From: an archaeon
Lineage (GTDB): Archaea > Asgardarchaeota > Hermodarchaeia > Hermodarchaeales > Hermodarchaeaceae
DNA: 11,107 nucleotides
Assembly (NCBI GenBank): GCA_016550415.1
Contig: JABXGU010000013.1
Coordinates: forward strand, 1 to 11,107
Direction of reading: 5' to 3'
The position numbers and the translations under genes were made by a program. This document shows positions 1 to 5,930 of the stretch, piece by piece. Under the pieces are notes generated by a model, which saw nothing but the letters and a program-made list of their open reading frames with translations, searched no databases and was not told the DNA's origin. Positions within the stretch are counted from its first letter, which is position 1, and every line of letters begins with the position of its first letter.

Positions 1-1281
1 GAAACTAGTATAGCTAAGGTAGAGTTCGTCTACGCCAAAGTATGATGCAGCATCTACCCATATCTCTCGTATACAGTGTATCCAAGTGTTTGTGGTGTTA
101 AATCCATTTACATGGATGTTCACGAAATTTGAATTATTCGAGTATGGTGCGGTATGATAGCCTAGCCAGTATGCAATATCAAAATATTGAGAACCATTGT
201 AAAATGATAAATAGAGATAGGAACGGGAACCTGGTTTTGCATGTTGGTAATTAAGGTACCACCAGAAGTCTAGTACGCCTGGATTTTGTGCTGTGATTCG
301 TGGATTGGGATAAGTCTCAAGACTGCAATAACTACTGTTGCCATTTGATGCCGCTGTACTATTGGCACTCCAAAAACCAGAGTGCGCAGCGCTACTTTGG
401 CTGGTATAACCCGCATCATAGTTACCTGCAGTTTGCCATGTTCCACTTCCTTCGAAGTTACCGTTTCGTGTTGAGCCACCAATCCAGATGTGAGAATTGG
501 TTTCATTCAACAGATTCACATCATCTAGAAATCCACGCAAATATTGATCTGTGCCACCATTTGCATCGAGGAAGAAATAGATGTAACGTACCTGAAGGGT
601 AGAAGGAATAGTGCTGGGGAAAGAGGGATTATCTACGAAGTCTAGGGTAAGGTTCCTGCTGAATGTGTTCCATGTTTTAGGAGGACCATAGGCTTTGTAG
701 GAAACACGATCAGATCCATTTGACCATGTTTGAGAACCATTCAAAGTATAGTATAAGTAACGCCAACCAAAACCAGAATCGTAGGTGTCAACTCGAGCAT
801 AGAAATAGTCATTTGCTGGGTCCTCATTTTGGTCCAAGTACCAATCAAAGGTTAATGTTAGGTTAAACATATCCGCGTTAATGTTGATTTGCCGCCAATA
901 GGCTTCATCATAATTCCCCTGTGGCAATCGAACCTGCATACCCCCTGATTGGCTACCTTCGTTTACTGGATACGGAGCTGATGCATACCATTGATAAACA
1001 TCTCCTGTCCTCCAAGACCACCAATCTTCTGGTGTTATTGGGTCAATCCATGTTTCCATACCATTATTGCCTGTCCAACTGGAAGTCCAATTAGCCAGTC
1101 CCAAATCTGGACCCGGTGCTACTGGCTCCTCTTCTCTGTTTGTAAAAGCTAATGAAGAATCAGATTGCCCTTCAAAAAGTGCACCGGATGCTGAAGACAT
1201 TGTTGTAATCGTTGGAATCGAAGTAAATAGCGGAAAAAGAAGTAAAACTAGTAATAACAAGTGAATTCCAAATTTTTTCAT
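1..1281 (-). CDS. Secreted surface protein with tandem jelly-roll (ConA-like) domains, 3' end outside window
   Basis: One frame stays open for 427 codons from an ATG at 1281 to the left edge, so the C-terminus is missing. The first residues (MKKFGIHLLLL...) form a classic signal peptide, with a hydrophobic core at about residues 7-25 and cleavage likely near residues 27-35. The mature part is rich in aromatics, Asn, Ser and Thr. It reads as two beta-sandwich units: residues about 50-255, closing with FLDDVNLL, and a second starting with NGNFEGSGTW at 273 and closing with VDELYLSY. These endings are typical of ConA-like or carbohydrate-binding jelly-roll folds. I count 11 NxS/T sequons, consistent with a glycosylated cell-surface protein in an archaeon. 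There is no lipobox Cys. Binding target and any catalytic domain are unknown; an anchor or enzyme domain may lie beyond the edge. The start is supported by GAGGGAT just upstream. Confidence 0.8.
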   Translation of the reverse strand, partial: MKKFGIHLLLLVLLLFPLFTSIPTITTMSSASGALFEGQSDSSLAFTNREEEPVAPGPDLGLANWTSSWTGNNGMETWIDPITPEDWWSWRTGDVYQWYASAPYPVNEGSQSGGMQVRLPQGNYDEAYWRQININADMFNLTLTFDWYLDQNEDPANDYFYARVDTYDSGFGWRYLYYTLNGSQTWSNGSDRVSYKAYGPPKTWNTFSRNLTLDFVDNPSFPSTIPSTLQVRYIYFFLDANGGTDQYLRGFLDDVNLLNETNSHIWIGGSTRNGNFEGSGTWQTAGNYDAGYTSQSSAAHSGFWSANSTAASNGNSSYCSLETYPNPRITAQNPGVLDFWWYLNYQHAKPGSRSYLYLSFYNGSQYFDIAYWLGYHTAPYSNNSNFVNIHVNGFNTTNTWIHCIREIWVDAASYFGVDELYLSYTSF

Positions 1282-1301
1282 ATTCTATCCCTCAAGGGAT
1301 A
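1282..1301 (-). promoter_or_regulatory. Ribosome binding site inside a short hairpin
   Basis: On the minus strand, UAUCCC (1301-1296), loop UUGA (1295-1292) and GGGAUA (1291-1286) form a perfect six-pair stem ending four bases before the ATG. The 3' arm carries the GAGGGAU Shine-Dalgarno sequence, so the stem would hide it. Whether this regulates translation is inference; the pairing itself is visible. Confidence 0.4.
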
Positions 1302-1325
1302 ATCTCCTATAGTATCTGATTATGG

Positions 1326-1338
1326 TAAATATGTTTAT
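1326..1338 (-). promoter_or_regulatory. Possible TATA box of the surface-protein gene
   Basis: The minus strand reads AAACATATTTA here, AT-rich and about 50 bases before the ATG. An archaeal start site about 25 bases downstream would fall near 1304, at the base of the hairpin described at 1286-1301. No consensus match beyond AT richness, so this is tentative. Confidence 0.25.
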
Positions 1339-1461
1339 CCTGTTTCCCTCAATTTAGCCAGCTATAGCATAACGATGGATTTGCTTAAATTCAATGTAAG
1401 TACATAAAACGATGATGTAAGGTGGAGTAAAGTAAAAGAGCACTGAAAAGGATGTTATCAT

Positions 1462-1728
1462 ATGCCAGGATATCATCATCCGTGTCGTTACTGTGATAAG
1501 TTGGTTCCACCGGATTCAAATACTTGTCCTTTTTGTGGCAAGATAAATCCGGTTGGACCGATAAGGTGTCCAAAGTGTCTTAATCCAATTGTGAAGGGTT
1601 GGAAAAAATGTGCCACTTGTGGGTTATCCTTGGAAATTACTTGCCCAGAATGTAGTAAAACGACTTTCCTTGGAGATTACTGCGAGCACTGTGGAGCACT
1701 GATTCGTAGCGAAATGCCAGAATCCTAA
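1462..1728 (+). CDS. Multi-zinc-ribbon protein, probably truncated by a frameshift
   Basis: An 88-residue protein made almost entirely of zinc ribbons: C8/C11 with C22/C25, C36/C39 with C50/C53, and C61/C64 with C74/C77. Each pair can hold one structural Zn2+. Such proteins usually act as protein- or nucleic-acid-binding adaptors; no specific partner can be named. ATG is preceded by AAAGGATG about 8 bases upstream. The end looks artificial. After CGALIR the frame reads SEMPES and stops, while the +1 frame over the same bases reads VAKCQNPK, which resembles the start of another ribbon as seen in longer relatives (LV-x-CPNPK-C type, from memory of the family). The following gene is on the same strand and is also a zinc-ribbon protein, so the two are probably co-transcribed. 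Confidence 0.7.
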   Translation: MPGYHHPCRYCDKLVPPDSNTCPFCGKINPVGPIRCPKCLNPIVKGWKKCATCGLSLEITCPECSKTTFLGDYCEHCGALIRSEMPES

Positions 1729-1798
1729 AATCTGGCAGTTACTTGAAGAGAAATACATAAATTGTGCAAAAGCCTTATCGGAAAAAACAGGTGATAAT
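1703..1798 (+). pseudogene. Eroded fourth zinc ribbon in the +1 frame between the two ribbon genes
   Basis: This frame is open from the stop at 1700-1702 straight into the next gene. It reads VAKCQNPKIWQLLEEKY and then INCAKALSEKTGDN. The spacing resembles a zinc ribbon of the C-NPK-C ... C-x-K-C-G-K-A-L kind, but the second and fourth Cys positions are lost (I and A). Ignoring one base near 1705 would join LI directly to VAKCQNPK. A single-base insertion, in the genome or in the assembly, is the simplest reading. Chance cannot be excluded. Confidence 0.4.
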
Positions 1799-2461
1799 TT
1801 GCCATTAAGAGCCTTCACAAGGAATTATAGAGATGACAGCACAGAAGCTGGATTCCAGTTCACGTTCTTTTGTGACCTCTGTGGAGACGGTTATAAAACT
1901 AAGTTCATAAAGTCAAAGACGAGTAGGAAAGGTGGCTTTCTTCGTGGCCTAGGAAAGGCAGTGTCAGCTGGTGCACGTATAGCAGGAAAACACGATGTAG
2001 CATATGCAACCGACACAGGTACAAGCATAGCTTCAGAGAGATACGAAGGTATGTCCGCTGAATGGCATAAAGAACACGAGGCCGCCTTTGATAAAGCCCA
2101 AGCTGAAGCAAAGGGTCATTTCAATCGCTGTCCAAAATGTAGAAGGTGGGTTTGTGAAAGCGATTGGAATGAACAGGAAGGATTGTGCGTGGAAGACGCC
2201 CCACGTGAAAGTGCTGAGGTAGCAGCTGCTAGAGCCGAAAGAAGGGTAGAGGAAATAAGAGAAGAAGCGGCAAGAACTCACGTATTCAAAGGCAAAATCG
2301 AAGCCAGACAGACAATCTGTCCAGCATGTGGTAAGCCTGCTGGCACAGGCAAATTCTGCAATAACTGTGGAACACCACTTACTCTTGCTAAATGCCCAAA
2401 GTGTGGGGCGTCAAATCCTGCGGGAACACGATTCTGTGGCGAGTGTGGTACAAAACTCTAA
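1799..2461 (+). CDS. Zinc-ribbon protein with CxxC N-terminal module and double C-terminal ribbon
   Basis: A 220-residue soluble protein. N-terminal module: C25/C28 after the conserved-looking FTRNYRDDSTEAGFQF, then a Gly/Ala-rich stretch (45-78), then C111/C114, C119 and C130, likely one or two zinc sites. Residues about 135-165 are a charged, Ala/Glu/Arg-rich helix that could form a coiled coil. Two standard ribbons follow: C174/C177 with C187/C190 and C199/C202 with C213/C216. The start is TTG at 1799, chosen because AGGTGAT lies three bases upstream and the family N-terminus, as I recall it, begins at PLRAFTRNYRD. No ATG is available in this frame. The 71-base gap to the previous stop is open in this frame, so a fusion with the upstream ribbon gene is possible. 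Function unknown; the ribbons suggest protein scaffolding or nucleic-acid binding. Confidence 0.8.
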   Translation: MPLRAFTRNYRDDSTEAGFQFTFFCDLCGDGYKTKFIKSKTSRKGGFLRGLGKAVSAGARIAGKHDVAYATDTGTSIASERYEGMSAEWHKEHEAAFDKAQAEAKGHFNRCPKCRRWVCESDWNEQEGLCVEDAPRESAEVAAARAERRVEEIREEAARTHVFKGKIEARQTICPACGKPAGTGKFCNNCGTPLTLAKCPKCGASNPAGTRFCGECGTKL

Positions 2462-2939
2462 TCTAGAATGTGGCAAGATACACGCATACGATTTGACAAT
2501 TGCCTCCTAATGAACTGGACTGAAAGCAGCCTATCATGTGCGAACTAGTTGTAGCTGTTATGCGGCTAGAGGTAAGTTGAAAATTTTCTCTCTATTTTAT
2601 TAAGACCTTTCAACTACTTTTGCTGTTTTTTGCTGGTTATGAATCAGGATGCCTTTAAGAAGCTCGTTGTCTAAGCTAAGACCTCTGCAGATGTCAGACT
2701 TTTTGTGGCATATACTTGATCTTCGGAGTCTATTTTCATATCTATAATTCTAAGTCTGCAAAAGAGGGTCAAGAACTTTGAAAGAAAATTGAGTAGAAGT
2801 AGTAGAACGAGTTTTTGCTTTGCTTGGTTTCAGAAGACACATTCACTGATGGATAAAAGCTAGGGGGAAATGTTTACACCAGTTAAACCTTAAATGGTTC
2901 TGAATTCATCATAAAATGAGAAAAAAAGAGAAAGAATGC
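2462..2939. other. Non-coding stretch between convergent genes
   Basis: About 480 bases separate the ends of the plus-strand ribbon gene and the minus-strand SPFH gene. I see no ORF above about 35 codons with a ribosome binding site, no tRNA-like TPsiC arm and no tandem repeats. It holds the inverted repeat at 2575-2615 and, at its right end, the A-rich tract that is the T-run of the terminator at 2921-2956. A decayed gene remnant cannot be excluded by eye. Confidence 0.6.
2575..2625 (+). terminator. Possible terminator of the plus-strand zinc-ribbon genes
   Basis: AGTTGAAA (2575-2582) and TTTCAACT (2608-2615) form a perfect 8-base inverted repeat with a 25-base T-rich loop, followed by a T-rich tract. 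It lies 114 bases past the stop at 2461. The long loop makes it a weak intrinsic terminator, but T-tracts alone can end transcription in archaea. Confidence 0.35.
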
Positions 2940-2956
2940 GAGGGCATAAAGCCCCC
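2921..2956 (-). terminator. Intrinsic-type terminator of the SPFH gene
   Basis: Read on the minus strand, GGGGGC (2956-2951), loop TTTAT and GCCCTC (2945-2940) make a six-pair stem with one G.U pair, directly followed by a T-rich tract that includes seven Ts (2927-2921). It begins 10 bases past the stop of the SPFH gene. Confidence 0.65.
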
Positions 2957-2965
2957 ACATAATTA

Positions 2966-3934
2966 TTAGAGCCGATGACCGCACTCGCTGCAGAATTTAC
3001 CTTTTCCTTTAACTGGTGCTCCGCACTCAGGGCAAAACTTTTTCGCTTTCACCTGCTCCTGCGCTATCTTCTTTAACGCTTTGCCACATTCGGGACAGAA
3101 TTTTGGTGGTTTACCTTTGCTCAATGGTACTGCTTCTCCACAGAAGGGACACAGTACAGCTTGAACTCCAGCAGCTTGGGGTGATTGGGATGATCGCATC
3201 ATGTCGATTAGTTGTGGGAATAGTACGATGCTGGCGCCTGCTCCTGCCTGTCCGCCACCTTTTCCTAGGGCTTCTGCGCTGCGGCGCATGGTTTCTGCTG
3301 TAAGGAGGCCAGAGCCTGTGACGCCTTGGGCTGCAAAGAAGAGGCGTTCACGGTATTCGGGTGAGGTGTCCATGCCACCGAATGCCATGTCGAGTAATTT
3401 TAGACCGTATTCTTCGAATTTATCAGCCAGACGGGTTTTGGTTTTCATGCTGGTTTCGTCAAGTCTGGTCATGGCGTCGACAAGTTTGAAGCCGGCTAGC
3501 TCGTCCATAACGAGTTCAACGAATTTGGAGCGGATGAAGTTGTTCACATCTTGTGTAGTATAGTTTTCACCTGCGACGATTTCGTTGACAAAGACTTGAG
3601 GGTCGCTGACTTCATACCAGAATTCGCCGTGGAACATGAGCGGGGCTAGGTCTCGTGTCTGTCCTTTGCCGCCGAATTTTCCTTGGAACTTGGTCATGTT
3701 CAGGAAGAGGACTTCAGCGTTAAAGGGAGATTTGTCGAAGCCTGCAATACGTCGTAGGATGCCTGTGAGGATGGGAACGTTAGCCGTGGTGAGGGTGTGG
3801 CGTCCAACTCCCATAACGTCAAGGGCTTTTCCGTCTCGGTAGAAGACTGCATTTTGGTTTTCTCGGACTAGGCATTGGCTGCCCCACTTGACAATGTCGT
3901 TTGGCCAGCGGTAGATTAGGTCAGTTTTTCGCAT
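2966..3934 (-). CDS. SPFH (band 7/stomatin-like) protein with two C-terminal zinc ribbons, COG4260/YdjI type
   Basis: 322 residues from the ATG. The SPFH domain spans about 10-215: WGSQCLVRENQNAVFYRDGK, GRHTLTTANVPIL and SPEYRERLFFAAQG are typical of the family once called virion core protein. A Gly/Ala/Gln-rich linker (about 226-260) leads to two ribbons: C262/C265 with C280/C283 and C301/C304 with C315/C318. SPFH proteins oligomerise and organise membrane microdomains; YdjI of Bacillus subtilis works with a PspA homologue at the membrane. No transmembrane helix is seen, so association is probably peripheral or through partners. The real N-terminus is probably longer: the same frame continues upstream as IPEIIEWKK, matching the conserved IEW found before this domain, behind a strong AGGAGGG, but with only ATT codons as possible starts (3961 or 3964). 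I give the first canonical codon. It is the last gene of a minus-strand block. Confidence 0.88.
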   Translation of the reverse strand: MRKTDLIYRWPNDIVKWGSQCLVRENQNAVFYRDGKALDVMGVGRHTLTTANVPILTGILRRIAGFDKSPFNAEVLFLNMTKFQGKFGGKGQTRDLAPLMFHGEFWYEVSDPQVFVNEIVAGENYTTQDVNNFIRSKFVELVMDELAGFKLVDAMTRLDETSMKTKTRLADKFEEYGLKLLDMAFGGMDTSPEYRERLFFAAQGVTGSGLLTAETMRRSAEALGKGGGQAGAGASIVLFPQLIDMMRSSQSPQAAGVQAVLCPFCGEAVPLSKGKPPKFCPECGKALKKIAQEQVKAKKFCPECGAPVKGKGKFCSECGHRL

Positions 3935-3968
3935 CTTTTTCCATTCAATTATTTCCGGAATAATAGTA

Positions 3969-3975
3969 CCCTCCT
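3969..3975 (-). promoter_or_regulatory. Strong Shine-Dalgarno sequence before a possible ATT start
   Basis: AGGAGGG on the minus strand lies 4 and 7 bases before in-frame ATT codons at 3964 and 3961, but 34 bases before the first ATG of the SPFH gene (3934). The distance to the ATG is too long for normal initiation. An in-frame TAG at 3976-3974 overlaps it and rules out a longer extension. Confidence 0.5.
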
Positions 3976-4121
3976 ATACTTCAGAGAGTCAAGATAATTC
4001 TTGAGGAGGGATTGGAGAGTAACCTTTTCAACTTTTCGAATTCCAAACCTTATGATAAGTTAGTCATTCTTTCCGGGAGAAACTTTGTTTTTATGAATTC
4101 AGTATCTAGTCTACAATATAG

Positions 4122-4145
4122 AAAAAAGCCGAGGAATGCTCCTCG
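4122..4145 (-). terminator. Intrinsic terminator of the coiled-coil gene
   Basis: On the minus strand, CGAGGA (4145-4140), loop GCAT and TCCTCG (4135-4130) form a perfect six-pair stem, followed after GC by six Ts (4127-4122). It starts 35 bases past the stop of the 4181-4723 gene. This separates that gene from the downstream SPFH gene, which probably has its own promoter or depends on read-through. Confidence 0.75.
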
Positions 4146-4180
4146 ACGAAAAAAGTTTTGAAGATTTCCGCCTCTCGCCA

Positions 4181-4723
4181 TTAAACGATTTCGACGCCCA
4201 TTATAACGTCGGTCCTGTTCTTCCACTTGGAAAGCATGTCTGTGACCATTCGACGGAGCTCTTTAATTTGCTTCATTGCTGTCTCTGGAGCGTCTTCGAC
4301 ACTGTTTAGGACATCATTTGCTATTTGGTCGAACTCCTGTACAACCTCAACAAACCAGGTGTCAAATTTTAGCATGTTGAGAAGGTCGTCTTCCTTGATT
4401 TTTATGGCATCGAAGAATGGGCGGTATCCATAATCAGCGTGTTCTATTTGACTGATGAGGCGTTCTGTGCGGCTACCGAGGGATTCAATGGTTGTGTAGG
4501 CGCCTTCGAGTTCAGCTTCAACAACGGCACGTCGAATATCTTCTATAACATCTTGGGAGCTGCGAAGTCGGGAACAGAGCTGGTCTCGGAGGATGCGGTC
4601 AGCATTGCGGCGTTCCTCTTTGATACGGTATCCTCGCCAGCCCGGTATCAGTTTCATTATTTTTTGAGTGAGGGTTCGTTCATCATCCACTTTTTCCATA
4701 ATTGGAGGTTTTTCCTTTCCCAA
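4181..4723 (-). CDS. Small helical coiled-coil protein of unknown function
   Basis: About 180 residues, soluble, no Cys-rich ribbon and no membrane helix. After a basic segment containing the motif PGWRGYRIKEERRNADR, the protein is nearly all charged helix, with heptad-like stretches at about residues 40-100 and 135-165 and a conserved-looking YGYRPFFDAIKIKEDDL in the middle. I recall small bacterial and archaeal proteins with a P-G-Y-x-G-Y-x-x-K-E-x-R-R-x-A-D motif as hypothetical neighbours of SPFH/zinc-ribbon genes, but I cannot name a characterised member. It could fill the PspA-like place in a membrane-stress module; PspA proper is longer (about 220) and I do not see clear PspA sequence. 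Start: TTG at 4723 has GAGGTGA five bases before it. A GTG at 4732 lies inside that sequence and an ATG at 4699 has poor spacing; both are in frame. Confidence 0.75.
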   Translation of the reverse strand: MGKEKPPIMEKVDDERTLTQKIMKLIPGWRGYRIKEERRNADRILRDQLCSRLRSSQDVIEDIRRAVVEAELEGAYTTIESLGSRTERLISQIEHADYGYRPFFDAIKIKEDDLLNMLKFDTWFVEVVQEFDQIANDVLNSVEDAPETAMKQIKELRRMVTDMLSKWKNRTDVIMGVEIV

Positions 4724-4765
4724 CGGATTCACCTCGTTTGTGGTTACTAAGGCTTTGGGTTTTAG

Positions 4766-4778
4766 GTTTAAAAATTCT
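4766..4778 (-). promoter_or_regulatory. Candidate TATA box of the coiled-coil gene
   Basis: The minus strand reads GAATTTTTAAACC, preceded by the purine-rich GGCGA that could serve as a TFB recognition element. Initiation about 25 bases downstream, near 4745, would give a leader of about 20 bases to the TTG at 4723. This supports a separate transcript for the gene. No other strong signal is seen in 4740-4942. Confidence 0.4.
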
Positions 4779-4942
4779 CGCCACTGACGCTTGATAAGGC
4801 AAACTTAATCATTTTTGAAAGACTTAGATGAAAAACTGACTGCAAATACCTAGAATAGGGTAATAACTCTGCTCGATGTATCTAATATCAACTGTTTTTC
4901 TTGACTGATAGTAGGCTGCCTTTTTGTGATGGTTGAGTGATA

Positions 4943-5899
4943 TTACATTGCCGCTTCTGCTGTGACACTCCGGAATGAAAAGATGAGGGTCAGGAGACCA
5001 AGGACACCAGCAATTACTGCAAGGCCAACTCCTGCGAAGAAGAAACTGGTCAGAAAAGCGATGATGGCACCTGCACCTGCTATTCCAAACCAAATGATAG
5101 CTGTAATGATTGACTTTATTTTGAATCCAGTAGTTCGTGGTATCTGGGTATATAGGACACGACCATTTGAGGCATCAAGTGCTGCTTCATATACTTTCCC
5201 GCCTCCAACGGTGTAGCGTATATGGTAGATGGGTACATGGATGTAGGCGTGGTCAGTTACTTTGAAATCTTCACGGATTTGGTCAACATCTGCTGTTTCT
5301 CGGTGAATACGGTCAAAGATCATGTTGCGTGTTTCAGCTACAGCTTTTTGACGGGCTGCATCTTCAGGAACCTTCGAGAAGAGTACATTAGCTGTGTGTT
5401 CCTTAGCTTCTTCCAGATTGAAATAGCGTCTGGCTCTTGTAGCAATTGGATAGGTTTGAATTTCCACTCGCACCTTTGGTCCTGCATATAGGCGAATTTG
5501 TCGTGTTTGTTCTTGGTGTCCAGCTTCTTCTACCCATTCCCAATGTAGGCTTGAAAACCGATGTCCCACAGCATCACGGAAGTGTGCCTTTTGGTCTCTT
5601 CCCCTATAGTCGACCCGTCCTTGTACATGGTAAACCCAGAAAGGATAGTAGACCATGCGTAAGTCTTTCAGGGATATTTTCGCAGCAAGATCGTTGGGGA
5701 CTCCAGGTACCTTTACAAGATATGCTTTGAGTGTGTCTAATGCATCTCTTTCTGAATAGTTCACTTTCAAGGCAAAGTGTTCCTTGAATTGTTTGCCATC
5801 TGGGGCAAATGATACTCCACAGTAACTGCATGTAATGATAGCATCATCAGGATGGACGCTAATTTTTCCTCCACAATTAACACAATGTTTTGTAGGCAT
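4943..5899 (-). CDS. Zinc-ribbon membrane protein (N-terminal ribbon, two C-terminal helices), paralogue 2
   Basis: 318 residues from the ATG at 5899. A TFIIB/YdjG-like ribbon opens the protein: C6/C9 with C24/C27 around HPDDAIITCSYCG. A long soluble alpha/beta part follows, with PFWVYHV near the front and HVPIYHIRYTV before the membrane region. Two hydrophobic helices occupy about 264-283 and 285-308. The likely arrangement is a cytosolic zinc-binding part anchored by a C-terminal hairpin. It is a paralogue of the gene just upstream (330 residues), which shares the ribbon motif, the P-F-W and H-V-P motifs and the two-helix tail. A GTG at 5950 would add 17 residues (QRNGSKNRR...) overlapping the previous gene, but has no binding site; AGGAG 14 bases before the ATG is somewhat distant but better. 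Probably co-transcribed with the upstream gene (31-base gap). Substrate or partner unknown. Confidence 0.82.
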   Translation of the reverse strand: MPTKHCVNCGGKISVHPDDAIITCSYCGVSFAPDGKQFKEHFALKVNYSERDALDTLKAYLVKVPGVPNDLAAKISLKDLRMVYYPFWVYHVQGRVDYRGRDQKAHFRDAVGHRFSSLHWEWVEEAGHQEQTRQIRLYAGPKVRVEIQTYPIATRARRYFNLEEAKEHTANVLFSKVPEDAARQKAVAETRNMIFDRIHRETADVDQIREDFKVTDHAYIHVPIYHIRYTVGGGKVYEAALDASNGRVLYTQIPRTTGFKIKSIITAIIWFGIAGAGAIIAFLTSFFFAGVGLAVIAGVLGLLTLIFSFRSVTAEAAM

Positions 5900-5908
5900 T
5901 TTCTTTTT

Positions 5909-5918
5909 ACACTCTCCT
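5909..5918 (-). promoter_or_regulatory. Shared leader element AGGAGAGTGT, copy 2
   Basis: The ten bases AGGAGAGTGT precede the ATG at 5899 and occur identically before the paralogous gene starting at 6923 (6930-6939). AGGAG is a Shine-Dalgarno sequence. The extra GAGTGT identity is probably retained from the gene duplication. Confidence 0.5.
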
Positions 5919-5930
5919 ATTCTTCTGTTT

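Noticed and set aside
300..602. Plus-strand open frame of 100 codons
   Set aside because: It is antisense to the continuous 427-codon surface-protein frame, has no ribosome binding site and shows no domain-like sequence.
1723..1729. TCC TAA A at the end of the 88-residue ribbon gene, similar to antizyme-type +1 frameshift sites
   Set aside because: The downstream frame encodes a ribbon with missing Cys residues and the better join is near 1705, upstream of this stop. No stimulatory structure is evident, so mutation or assembly error is simpler.
2650..2748. Short open frame of about 32 codons beginning with MPLRSS
   Set aside because: No ribosome binding site and no recognisable motif. The resemblance to the MPLRAF start of the upstream gene is four residues only.
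2462..2960. Search for tRNA, small RNA or CRISPR repeats in the largest gap
   Set aside because: No GTTCRANNC-type arm, no cloverleaf pairing and no repeated units were seen.
3016..3842. Several plus-strand open frames over the SPFH gene
   Set aside because: All are antisense to a gene with clear family motifs and zinc ligands; their composition is that of a mirrored coding sequence.
3951..3962. TTCCGGAA palindrome near the SPFH start
   Set aside because: It lies within the probable coding extension and is only eight bases, so an operator role is not supported.
4181..4732. Calling the coiled-coil protein PspA or ESCRT-III
   Set aside because: Length and sequence do not clearly match either; only the setting and helical character suggest a comparable role.
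4883..4945. 8-base inverted repeat TAATATCA/TGATATTA across the stop of the zinc-ribbon membrane gene
   Set aside because: The 47-base loop, AT-only arms and lack of a following T-run make it likely to be chance.
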